Source of the DNA: Chloroflexota bacterium
Lineage (GTDB): Bacteria; Chloroflexota; Ktedonobacteria; Ktedonobacterales; Ktedonobacteraceae
Length of the DNA: 20,527 nucleotides
Assembly (NCBI GenBank): GCA_005881495.1
Contig: VBHI01000327.1
Coordinates: forward strand, 1-20,527
Direction: 5' to 3'
This document shows positions 1 through 6,790 of this stretch, piece after piece; position 1 is the first letter of the stretch, and each line of letters opens with the position of its first letter. A model generated the notes under the pieces. It did not search any database. It was not told where the DNA came from and worked only from the letters and a program-made list of their open reading frames with translations. The position numbers and the translations under genes are program-made.

Positions 1-31
1 TTCTGAGCCGCAGCGAAGAATCTGTGTCGGT
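1..31 (+). repeat. Dispersed REP-like repeat, variant copy
   Basis: This is a variant of the TTCTGAGCGAAGCGAAGAAT unit that recurs at 6620-6651 and 10443-10475. It has extra bases (GAGCCGCAGCG and TGTGTCGG) relative to the other two. The left end is cut by the window edge. Similar palindromic units are, from memory, abundant in Ktedonobacteria; that link is inference. Confidence 0.6.
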
Positions 32-54
32 TGTTTAGCGACGTGGTTACCCAG

Positions 55-717
55 ATGTTAGCAGAGCATCTCTCTGAGCTGCAACACGCCTCTGAACTGC
101 AAGTCTCTGTTGAAACTGTTTCCCCTCGTGCTTCGGAAAGGACACCTTCTATGAACAGTGTATGGCAACGCATCAATCATCAGTGGATTATTCCCCCTCT
201 CAGTGCGCTGACACGTTTCAGGCGTCGCCTCACGCGACCTCTTCGAAGTCAAGTTGAGCGAGACCTCTGGTTGAAACAGCCTGCAAACATGCGTTTTGAG
301 CAGCATCTTCGCCACTGGAAAACGATAGGCCCTCGAACGACGCATAAGAGTGGTGTCGTGACAGCGGGTCATCAAGGGAGATCAAGTGCCTTCCTTCGAT
401 CAACTCAAGCCTCCCCTTCAGTGGTGGCAACGCTGAGACAAACCATCAAAGCGGACGACTATCGCGGGAAACAGCTTCGTTTCTCAGGTGAGGTCAAAGT
501 CGAACAGGTTGAACAGCAAGCCGGCCTCTACATTCGCACGAACGGACGTGATGAGAGATTGAGATCCCAAAACGTGCTGCAGGGAACCCATGATTGGATG
601 AGGTATGAAGCAACCATTCCCGTTTCTCAAGATGCTTTCTTCATTCGCTTTGGACTTGTCCTGCATGGCAAAGGGCAGATCTGGCTAGCGAATGCGCGAC
701 TGGACGTGATCGAATAA
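55..717 (+). CDS. Hypothetical protein with C-terminal jelly-roll-like domain
   Basis: I do not recognise a named family. The C-terminal ~100 residues read as a beta-sandwich: a segment with DDYRGKQLRFSGEVK, then GLYIRTNG, then DWMRYEATIPVSQDAFFIRFG and GKGQIWLANARLDV. This layout resembles carbohydrate-binding-like domains appended to regulators and surface proteins. The N-terminal part is basic and helical (FRRRLTRPLRSQVERDLW) with no clear signal peptide. The start is ambiguous. The frame is open from a TTG at 31, next to the repeat. ATG 55 has no obvious ribosome site. ATG 151 has GGAAAGGA about eight bases upstream and may be the true start, giving a protein of about 188 residues. Upstream partners lie outside the window. 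The gene runs convergently toward the oxidoreductase remnant at 732. Confidence 0.55.
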   Translation: MLAEHLSELQHASELQVSVETVSPRASERTPSMNSVWQRINHQWIIPPLSALTRFRRRLTRPLRSQVERDLWLKQPANMRFEQHLRHWKTIGPRTTHKSGVVTAGHQGRSSAFLRSTQASPSVVATLRQTIKADDYRGKQLRFSGEVKVEQVEQQAGLYIRTNGRDERLRSQNVLQGTHDWMRYEATIPVSQDAFFIRFGLVLHGKGQIWLANARLDVIE

Positions 718-731
718 GTCTGCATTATTTT

Positions 732-1568
732 TCATGAAGATCGTGCCTTCTCAACCGTCACAGCAACCCCATTCAATATCGCGTTGCCCGACAGCGGATC
801 GACATCCTCTTCAACGGTCAATATGTTCGTATTCACGCCCGCGTGCTCACTTGCGACGCGCATCCGCGTGCCAGGTAGGTTATGTCCCCAGCCGTGTGGG
901 ATACTGACCACACCCGGCATAATCGCGTCCGTCACCTCAACCGGAATCTCAACCGCGCCGGCACGCGAAGTGACGCAGGCCATTTCACCATCAACCAGCG
1001 CAAGACGAGCGGCATCTCCAGGATGCACGAGGAGTGTACAGCGCTCTTTACCCTTGGTGAGCACGTGGAGGTTGTGCATCCAGGAGTTATTAGAACGCAG
1101 GTCGCGCCGTCCAATGAGCAGCATCTTCCCATTCGCTTTCCCATCCATCCTACCTGAAGAGTCTCGCAATCGCGCCACATCAGCCACTATTGCCGGTGGC
1201 GCCAGCTCTATTTTACCGGAGGTCGTACGCAACACCTCAGGGATACGCGGCTGGAGCGGACCAAGATCAACTCCGTGGGGGAGAGCCTCCAGCAATGCGA
1301 GGCTCAGGCCATCCTTTTACGCGCCAAATCCATCGCCATAGGGACCGCTGCGCAGCAGAAAGTCGAGCATACGCTCTGGTCCATGCCTGGGTTCAAGGGC
1401 AGTCATCAGTTCACCAGGATTCCGCCCTTCAACGTTTGATCCTGAAGTTGCCACCTCTCGCTGTACGAGCACCGCCATACTCATATCATCCACGAGTTTC
1501 ACATCGGCCTGTGCCCCCTGTCCTCCAAGAATAGCTGCCAGGCGCAGGAGTATTTCCCACTCGTCTAC
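732..1568 (-). pseudogene. 3' part of a molybdopterin oxidoreductase remnant
   Basis: This encodes the C-terminal third of a formate-dehydrogenase/BisC-like molybdopterin oxidoreductase. The molydop-binding domain is clear: PEVLRTTSGKIELAP, then LLIGRRDLRSNNSWMHN, a hydrophobic core ending IPHGWGHNLPG, and NTNILT with DPLSGNAILNGVAV near the end. Just upstream are DEWEILLRLAAILGGQG and FLLRSGPYGDGFGA, typical of the preceding region. An in-frame TAA at 1317-1319 splits it between FGA and KDGLSLALLEALPHGVDLG. Both halves are in the same frame, so this is a nonsense mutation, not a frameshift. The upstream part continues at 2772, beyond the inserted tnpB element. Together with the 5' truncation this marks a dead gene. 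Whether either open segment is translated is unknown. Confidence 0.88.
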
Positions 1569-2771
1569 CCAAAGGGCGGCGTGAGTGCCCCTGGCTTCAG
1601 ACATGGGGGTGAAACGCCGCCCGGACGTCGTGAATAAGCGCCAATCTCATCTGCTCCTGCAGTGCTTGCGCGAGTCTCGCCTCATTTATAACGAGATGCT
1701 TGAGACCGTCAAGCGGCAGTATGAGGAGAAGGGCACGTTTCCAGGCAAGTATGACCTGACCACCCAATTCAAGGGATGTGGTGGGCAGCATGTGCCAGCC
1801 ACCACCGTGCAAACCCTGGCCGATCGACTCTCCAAAGCCCTCAAACGCTTTCTGGCCTGCAAAGCACTCGCTCAGCCCGTGGGCTTCCCGCGCTTCAAGG
1901 GTGCCAATCGCTGGCATTCTCTCCAACTGAGACAGTACGGCAAAGATGTCTCTTTGCATGAGGATAAGAAACATCTCATCGTTCCTGCCAAACTGGGCAA
2001 ATCCCTCAAAATCAAGATGCATCGCTTGATGGAAGGAACCCCCAAGACCGTCTATCTTGTCTTGCGAGCTGATGGGCATTGGTACGCCCTCATCGTCTGT
2101 GAGACTGAGCCACAGACAGAACACCTTCCCTCGAGATGTTCCCATCCTGATATCGGTCTGGATGTGGGGCTGAAGTCTTTCTTGACCGATAGTGAAGGCC
2201 AGACGGTCGAGAACCCACGCTTTTATCGCACCTCGCAGAAGACCCTCCGACGCCAACAGCGCCAATTGTGCCGGCGAAAGAAAGGGTCCAAGAGACGCCG
2301 TAAAGCCGCTCGCACTGTTGCCAAGACCCATCTGAAGATCAATCGCCAGCGTCGAGATCATCATTTCAAGACGGCTAAGCCCTATGCCGAAGGCTATCAG
2401 CGTATTGTGGTGGAAGATCTGGCTATCCCCAACATGGTCAAGAACCATCACCTGTCTAAATCCATCACGGACGCCAGTTGGGGCGCCTTCCTCGCTATTC
2501 TTGAAGCCAAGGCTGAAAGTGCCGGACATCAGGTGTTACGAGTGAACCCACGCTTCACCAGCCAGAAGTGTCACCAATGTGGAGAAATCGTCCAGAAATC
2601 TCTGTCTGTGCGTACCCATATCTGTCCTTGCTGTGGCTATGTGGCCGACCGTGATGTGAATGCCGCAAAAAACATTTTGGCAAAGGCCAGGGCATGGCCT
2701 TCAGGGACGGTCTCCGCTGGGAGTCCGGTTGAACTGAGAAGCCCCCGGCTTGAGCCGTGGGGAGTTGTCAC
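1569..2771 (+). mobile_element. IS200/IS605-type tnpB-only insertion element
   Basis: This 1203-bp element carries tnpB but no Y1 tnpA transposase, so it would need TnpA from elsewhere to move. Its ends were inferred from the host gene: deleting 1569-2771 joins ATG (2774-2772) to GTA (1568-1566) and gives EREPGMVDEWEILLRL in one frame. Left-end (1588-1608) and right-end (2742-2762) hairpins share one architecture: CCCC, GGCT, a two-base turn, AGNC, then GGGG. The left flank ends GTCTAC and the element ends TTGTCAC. There are no terminal inverted repeats or target duplications, as expected for this family. The boundary is uncertain by one base because a C is shared. Confidence 0.85.
1575..1621 (+). 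repeat. Left-end hairpin of the IS element
   Basis: The outer stem GGCGGCGT (1575-1582) pairs perfectly with ACGCCGCC (1614-1621). The inner stem GCCCC (1587-1591) pairs with GGGGG (1605-1609). In the apical loop, GGCT-TC-AGAC carries one mismatch compared with GGCT-TG-AGCC at the right end. Subterminal hairpins of this kind are the TnpA recognition structures in IS200/IS605 elements. The hairpin lies inside the first codons of the tnpB reading frame. Confidence 0.7.
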
Positions 2772-2808
2772 CATCCCAGGTTCGCGCTCAAGCACTGGCG
2801 CTGAATAG
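1585..2808 (+). CDS. tnpB: TnpB, RNA-guided DNA endonuclease of IS605 family
   Basis: TnpB proteins are RuvC-like nucleases guided by an omega RNA made from the element's right end. Here the RuvC residues look intact: D193 in DIGLDVGLKSF, E277 in RIVVEDLAIPNM, and the DRDVNAAKNI motif at 355-364. A zinc ribbon has C329, C332, C347 and C350. The N-terminus is unusual. Family members normally begin with a beta strand such as YRLYP before the region matching NKRQSHLLLQCLRESRLIYNEML, but here GVKRRPDVV precedes it directly, so several residues may be missing. The GTG at 1585 is provisional and sits within the left-end hairpin; ATG 1603 is an alternative. The frame runs past the element end at 2771, so the last 12 residues derive from the interrupted host gene. 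Length (407 aa) is normal. Confidence 0.9.
   Translation: MPLASDMGVKRRPDVVNKRQSHLLLQCLRESRLIYNEMLETVKRQYEEKGTFPGKYDLTTQFKGCGGQHVPATTVQTLADRLSKALKRFLACKALAQPVGFPRFKGANRWHSLQLRQYGKDVSLHEDKKHLIVPAKLGKSLKIKMHRLMEGTPKTVYLVLRADGHWYALIVCETEPQTEHLPSRCSHPDIGLDVGLKSFLTDSEGQTVENPRFYRTSQKTLRRQQRQLCRRKKGSKRRRKAARTVAKTHLKINRQRRDHHFKTAKPYAEGYQRIVVEDLAIPNMVKNHHLSKSITDASWGAFLAILEAKAESAGHQVLRVNPRFTSQKCHQCGEIVQKSLSVRTHICPCCGYVADRDVNAAKNILAKARAWPSGTVSAGSPVELRSPRLEPWGVVTIPGSRSSTGAE
2683..2791 (+). ncRNA. Predicted omega RNA (reRNA) of the tnpB element
   Basis: The 3' end of tnpB and the right end hold three stacked hairpins: AAGGCCA/TGGCCTT (2683-2701), GGAC..CTCC/GGAG..TCC (2705-2726), and CCCC-C-GGCT-TG-AGCC-GT-GGGG (2742-2762). 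This matches the known layout of TnpB guide RNAs, whose scaffold overlaps the tnpB 3' end and whose guide is the flank just past the right end. The element would end at 2771, which gives a guide starting CATCCCAGGTTCGCGC at 2772. The 5' limit of the RNA cannot be read from sequence. Confidence 0.6.
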
Positions 2809-3303
2809 TGTGCGACATTGTGAACAGCCAGCTGATACAGCGCGAGATCATAGTGAGAATGGGCCAGTGTGGGTGGGGGCGGCAAAATGACATTGGCATA
2901 GCGTGTGGTCTCATTCAGGTACATATCCACGCTGACCATGTAGTCCAGCATCCCAAGCGATTGCTGCAAACGCGCACTGTTGGGCGTGCTGAGCGCGGGA
3001 TTTCCCGCTATCGTTATCAAAGCCCTGACCTGACCCCTACCAGGCGTTTCTATCTCCTCTGCCAGGCAAACCGCTGGTAATTCGCCAAAAACCTCCGGCA
3101 GCCCGCGCACGTGGCTCTTCCAGCGGCCAAAGCGCACTCCTCGCCCCTTACCTGGAACACCAGTCGTGTTCTTCGATCCCGCAACAGCCCTTGGAAACAT
3201 CGCCCCACCTACCAGGTCGAGGTTGCCGGTCAATACATTCAGCACCTCTACAAGCCAGCTTGCCAGCGTGCCAAACTCCTGCGTGCAGGCGCCAATGCAT
3301 CTG
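2772..3303 (-). pseudogene. Middle part of the molybdopterin oxidoreductase remnant
   Basis: This is the middle of the same broken gene, upstream of the tnpB insertion. Recognisable pieces in order are CIGACTQEFGTLASWLVEVL, NVLTGNLDLVGGAMFP, the GRGQVRALITIAGNPALSTPN segment near the cofactor-binding core, and a MLDYMVSVDMYLNETTRYANVILPP stretch. It ends at HYSAPVLEREPGM. The conserved N-terminal part is absent: no iron-sulfur CxxC motif and none of the first several hundred residues expected of a full-length enzyme. Homology stops near 3300 at a 9-bp tandem repeat, beyond which the frame encodes only low-complexity Cys/Thr residues. The DUF3037 gene begins its 3' end only 80 bp further on, so the 5' half was deleted or replaced. 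Confidence 0.85.
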
Positions 3304-3314
3304 CAACATGTGTC

Positions 3315-3341
3315 ACAAGTGCAACAAGTGCAACAAGTGCG
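3315..3341. repeat. Three 9-bp tandem repeats (ACAAGTGCA)
   Basis: Three direct copies of ACAAGTGC(A/G) lie exactly where homology to the molybdopterin oxidoreductase ends. This may mark the deletion or recombination breakpoint that removed the gene's 5' half. Confidence 0.8.
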
Positions 3342-3379
3342 ACAAACAGCAAGCAAAGATACAAAATTGCCCGCCAACC

Positions 3380-3772
3380 CTAAGCTTCCAACAACACCAG
3401 TTTCTTTAAGAGGCTCTGCAACGCCGCCTCAGGATCGCTACAAATACCAGAGTGAACAGGAGAAGTCTGGATGATCGTGCTGCGCGGGGCGACCAGCCAA
3501 TGGAACCGCTCTGATTGTGAGAGACGTCCAACCGGGCCGCTATTCTCCTCGCCATGACAGATCCGTACTAAATGCTCAAGCTGCTGTTGTAGAGCGGGAA
3601 AATCAAGTTGAGGAGCCAGCGCATGCAAACGTTCCTGGTCAAGATGCACCGCTGCGCCGAGGAAGCGACGAGTTGGACAATAGAGGATAACGCCGGCATT
3701 GAGGCACTCACCCCTTTCGACACTGGGCACGATACGGATGACAGCGTAATCATACGAGTTGTTCACGCGCAC
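3380..3772 (-). CDS. DUF3037 domain-containing protein
   Basis: The 130-residue protein opens with YDYAVIRIVPSVERGECLNAGVIL (residues 7-30), the hallmark of DUF3037, a small family of unknown biochemical function often found beside HipA-like kinases. The GTG at 3772 was chosen because GAGGAGG lies six bases upstream. That ribosome site is inside the 3' end of the kinase gene, and the two genes overlap by 23 bp, so they are probably one translationally coupled unit. No membrane segment or signal peptide is seen. The role is inferred only from partnership with the kinase. Confidence 0.85.
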   Translation of the reverse strand: MRVNNSYDYAVIRIVPSVERGECLNAGVILYCPTRRFLGAAVHLDQERLHALAPQLDFPALQQQLEHLVRICHGEENSGPVGRLSQSERFHWLVAPRSTIIQTSPVHSGICSDPEAALQSLLKKLVLLEA

Positions 3773-4532
3773 GCAGAGCCTCCTCTACAAAAATATCGGA
3801 ATGTGCCAGGCGATCCAGCAAATAGTCGAGATAGGCAACACGATGAGCTACCGGATCGAGAAAGGACGAATCACCATCCAACCAGGAATCAGGAATCAGG
3901 TTAACAATATCTTGCAAAACCGCCGTTGGCAGTTTTGCCTTCAAGTGCCGATCTGCCTCCGGTAGAGCGGTTGCTACCGGCAGTAAGACGTGATTTTTGA
4001 TGGGGGAAAAAGCTATCCTGCTGCGCTCTATATAATTGGAGTTTACATGATGAAAATAGAGCGTTGATCCATGATCAATCAGCATCAACCGGCGATGCCA
4101 CCAGAGCATATTCGTGTTGCGCGGCGTACGATCCACGTTGGTCACATACGCATCAAACCAGAGGATTGAAGACGCAAATATTGGCTCTAAATCGACCGCG
4201 TCCAGCGCGTCGAAACCCAGTGATCCCGGAAGAAAATCGAGGGCAAGATTGAGACCTGCGCTCGCTTTAATCAGATCCTGAATCTCAAAATCAGGCTCAG
4301 TGCGGCCAAGCACGGGGTCAAGTTCCATGAAGACAATCTCCGGAACAGGCAGCCCTAAAGCGCGAGCTACCTCGCCAGCCACCAGTTCAGCTATCAGTGC
4401 CTTCGGCCCGTGACCCGAGCCACGGAATTTCAGCACGTAAAGTCCATCGTCATCAGCCTCAACTATAGCAGGAAGTGAGCCACCCTCCCGCAAAGGGGTG
4501 ACATAGCGCGTCGCAGTAATGGTCCTCAGCAT
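3750..4532 (-). CDS. HipA-like kinase-fold protein (HipA_2 type)
   Basis: The protein is about 260 residues and looks like a stand-alone HipA-like Ser/Thr kinase core. An ATP-binding lysine is likely at K35 (LYVLKFRGSGHGPKALIAEL). The catalytic loop reads NVDRTPRNTN, with D134 and N139. The metal-binding motif is LMLIDHG, with D153. Unlike classical HipA (about 440 residues) there is no long N-terminal subdomain, and no HipB-type DNA-binding gene is adjacent. Start ATG 4532 gives an N-terminus of MLRTITATRYV. The frame also extends to an ATG at 4571, but the extra residues look unstructured. The pairing with DUF3037 is recurrent in bacteria. The substrate is unknown. Toxin, regulator or defence roles are all open. 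Confidence 0.85.
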   Translation of the reverse strand: MLRTITATRYVTPLREGGSLPAIVEADDDGLYVLKFRGSGHGPKALIAELVAGEVARALGLPVPEIVFMELDPVLGRTEPDFEIQDLIKASAGLNLALDFLPGSLGFDALDAVDLEPIFASSILWFDAYVTNVDRTPRNTNMLWWHRRLMLIDHGSTLYFHHVNSNYIERSRIAFSPIKNHVLLPVATALPEADRHLKAKLPTAVLQDIVNLIPDSWLDGDSSFLDPVAHRVAYLDYLLDRLAHSDIFVEEALRAREQLV

Positions 4533-4738
4533 CGTATATTTCTCAAGTTGAACATGTCTTTCAATACACACTAGTTTATCACACTACACCAGGAGATAAG
4601 TCTCGTGGCATTGTCTCCTACTCAGATGATATCCTTATAATCATCGCCTTATCCAGGTGCGGTAGTGAAAAATGGTATGGAGTATATAGGCTCGTCTGAT
4701 GACAACTTCCACTCCTTTCATTTGCAAAGAGGATACCT

Positions 4739-5179
4739 ATGCAAGAGAAAAAGATATATGCGCATGAATTAGGCATCGATCTATCCACAAAACAAGAAAC
4801 AGACTATTTCAAATGGTTTCTAGCGTGCTTGCTATTTGGCAAACCTATCCATCAGGAAGTGGCAAAGCGGACATATGTTGAATTTGTAAGAGAGGGTCTC
4901 ATTACTCCAGAAGCAATCTTACAAGCTGGGTGGGATAAACTCGTCGAAGTTTTAGACAGGGGGCATTATGTACGCTATGATTTCTCAACAGCAACAAAAT
5001 TGTTGGATGTTTCAAAAACGCTGAAAGAACAATATGGAACGCTCACTGCTCTTTTGCAACAGTCTCAATCGCTAGATGAGTTGTCATCTCGTTTACAGGC
5101 ATTCAAAGGCATCGGCCCCAAGACGGCGGAAATTTTTCTGCGCGATATTACTCCACTCTTTTTAGAGTTGCATAAGTAG
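4739..5179 (+). CDS. Small helix-hairpin-helix protein, endonuclease III-like
   Basis: This 146-residue protein is mostly helical and ends with a helix-hairpin-helix, LQAFKGIGPKTAEIFLRDI (residues 119-137), in which K128 aligns with the lysine of the GxGxKTA motif in endonuclease III. The rest (FKWFLACLLFGKPIHQEVAKRTYVEF) resembles the six-helix barrel of HhH-GPD glycosylases. It stops soon after the HhH, so the catalytic aspartate and the iron-sulfur cluster region of endonuclease III are missing. It may bind DNA without glycosylase activity, or be a reduced family of its own. AAGAGGAT lies upstream of the ATG. A TATAAT at 4636-4641 with TTGTCT 19 bp upstream is a possible promoter. Confidence 0.75.
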   Translation: MQEKKIYAHELGIDLSTKQETDYFKWFLACLLFGKPIHQEVAKRTYVEFVREGLITPEAILQAGWDKLVEVLDRGHYVRYDFSTATKLLDVSKTLKEQYGTLTALLQQSQSLDELSSRLQAFKGIGPKTAEIFLRDITPLFLELHK

Positions 5180-5223
5180 AGGATCTTGACATTGTCCCAA
5201 ATCCTCCTGTTTTCGGATAAGCC

Positions 5224-6573
5224 CTAAATCAATGTCCCCGTCAACACACGCGTGCGCCTTCGCCAGGGCACCTCTCGGTGAATCTTCCTTCGTTTCTCTG
5301 TTAGCACAAGCAAACTCGCAATCCCCTGTCGCACGACCTGAACGCACACCTTACTCCCAAACACCATCCGCGTACCACTCAAGCGCATGAACAGCAGATC
5401 GGTCAAGGTGAGTGTACCCAGGAAGGCAAGGACAATGATGCACACAAAGGCAGCGATGATATTCAAGTGCCACGGCATTACAAAGTAAGCAGCGACGACA
5501 ACCACTGGGAAGTGCAGCAGGTAGAAGGGAAACGAGGCTACGCCGCCATAGTTGAGCAGGCCGTTCTCAAAATTGAAGTATTTATTCCCAACATACAGGA
5601 TGACTATCAACCAGCACCATGTGTTCCAGCTTGCCAGCGCCTGGAAGAGCAAACAACCAACGGAGTAGTCCGGCGTACTTGTCCAGGGCCCTAAAAGACC
5701 AGCGCCCCACAGAGCAACAACAGCCAGAAACCCACTTATCCCAAGCCATAAGGCCAGTTTCCCCTGCCGCTTGATAGCCTCCCCAAAGCGAGGATTGGAG
5801 AAAATGATGTAGCCATACAGGTAGAACATCAGCCAGCAGCAGACATCTGACCAGTTTTGGTAGCCTGGAAACGAGGCGTGCAGGGCCATCTGAATCAGCG
5901 CGATTGGCAGAAACAGCACGAGCAATCCGCCAGGCCTCTCACACATGTGTACCAACAATTCAATGAACTGATGCCCGGCCGTTCGCTTCAAGTACAGGCA
6001 CGCAGGTAAAGTAACGAGAGAAAACACAAAGAGATCGACAAGAAACCAGAGGTGATGAGTAACGGCCCCCGGCCATTGCGGACTCAGCACTGGATGAACA
6101 TGTCCCAAAAAGTAAGGATAAAATTGCCATAAGTTGCCACTATACAGTGAATTGCTCAGAGCCTCGAAATAAGCCTGGAATGGAGCAATGATAATAATGC
6201 CAACTATCAATGGAATAAGCAAGCGTAAGAGCCGTTCATTGATGAATTGGCAACTCGTCCTGTGGCGCAGCGCAAACCATGTACCCGCTCCGGAAAGCAA
6301 GAAGAACAGCGACATTCCCCACTGCGGTAGAAAGTTGAGAAAGTACATCCCGCCAGAGACAAATCCATCGATGGCGCTCATACTCGATACCACACCGCTT
6401 GCTTGCCTTGTGCTGCTAATTGGCTTATACAACATATCGAACATATTGCCACTATGAATCAAGAACACGCCAACTATTGCCACCATTCTCAGCCAGTCGA
6501 TATAATAGATCCTCTGTTGCTTTTCACCTACGAGAGCTTCCGCAGCAGGCTCTTCGACACCAATTGATTTCAT
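5224..6573 (-). CDS. Membrane acyltransferase (Acyl_transf_3 family)
   Basis: The protein has about ten hydrophobic segments over 449 residues and opens with YYIDWLRMVAIVGVFLIHSG, the signature of the acyltransferase-3 family, with the conserved histidine at H40. A second family-like feature is the GMSLFFLLSGAGTWFALRHR segment. Members transfer acyl groups, such as acetyl or succinyl, to sugars or lipids at the membrane, as in MdoC/OpgC and OafA. The acceptor here is unknown. The start follows AGGAAGAAG with good spacing. The C-terminal tail is basic and probably cytoplasmic. It converges on the HhH gene, separated by 44 bp, and is followed upstream by repeat DNA at 6591-6651. Confidence 0.88.
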   Translation of the reverse strand: MKSIGVEEPAAEALVGEKQQRIYYIDWLRMVAIVGVFLIHSGNMFDMLYKPISSTRQASGVVSSMSAIDGFVSGGMYFLNFLPQWGMSLFFLLSGAGTWFALRHRTSCQFINERLLRLLIPLIVGIIIIAPFQAYFEALSNSLYSGNLWQFYPYFLGHVHPVLSPQWPGAVTHHLWFLVDLFVFSLVTLPACLYLKRTAGHQFIELLVHMCERPGGLLVLFLPIALIQMALHASFPGYQNWSDVCCWLMFYLYGYIIFSNPRFGEAIKRQGKLALWLGISGFLAVVALWGAGLLGPWTSTPDYSVGCLLFQALASWNTWCWLIVILYVGNKYFNFENGLLNYGGVASFPFYLLHFPVVVVAAYFVMPWHLNIIAAFVCIIVLAFLGTLTLTDLLFMRLSGTRMVFGSKVCVQVVRQGIASLLVLTEKRRKIHREVPWRRRTRVLTGTLI

Positions 6574-6590
6574 CTCGTTTCTTCTTCCTG

Positions 6591-6624
6591 TAACCAGACC
6601 ATGTCATTAACCAGACCATGTCAT
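6591..6624. repeat. 17-bp direct tandem duplication
   Basis: TAACCAGACCATGTCAT occurs twice in perfect tandem (6591-6607 and 6608-6624), immediately before a REP-like unit whose first bases are part of the duplicated segment. This suggests slippage, or a target or flank duplication at the repeat edge. Confidence 0.85.
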
Positions 6625-6651
6625 TCTGAGCGAAGCGAAGAATCTGTCGGT
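6618..6651 (+). repeat. Dispersed REP-like repeat (TCATTCTGAGCG type)
   Basis: This copy of the CATGTCATTCTGAGCGAAGC unit continues GAAGAATCTGTCGGT. It is identical across the core to 10441-10475. It sits between the acyltransferase and kinase genes. The rest of 6652-6790 shows only a small hairpin (GGTTG-CCGT-CAACC) and no gene. Confidence 0.8.
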
Positions 6652-6790
6652 CCTACACCCTTTGGTTGCCGTCAACCAGTCAGGCTTCTTATGAGCAAGT
6701 ATATGTTGGGGAAGGCTCATGTATACAGTGTCATGTGTCCCATTTCTTTGAGATTCTCTTGATCCCAAAACGAATATGCTGGCTCTTTAA

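Noticed and set aside
784..1341. Plus-strand open frame of 185 codons opposite the oxidoreductase remnant
   Set aside because: It is the antisense shadow of a recognisable protein and shows no family features.
1597..2529. Minus-strand open frame of 310 codons opposite tnpB
   Set aside because: TnpB motifs on the plus strand are clear; the antisense product looks like no known family.
2805..2822. Shared TGCGACATTGTG string with 11249-11260
   Set aside because: A 12-bp match with no related flanks; likely chance.
3166..3474. Plus-strand open frame with VQQVQQV repeats
   Set aside because: It is produced by the 9-bp tandem repeat and antisense oxidoreductase sequence, with no ribosome site or homology seen.
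5179..5213. Possible bidirectional terminator between the HhH and acyltransferase genes
   Set aside because: GAGGAT/ATCCTC is only a 6-bp stem with a 16-base loop; the following TTTT is short.
6664..6677. GGTTG-CCGT-CAACC hairpin
   Set aside because: Five-base arms, no regulatory context.
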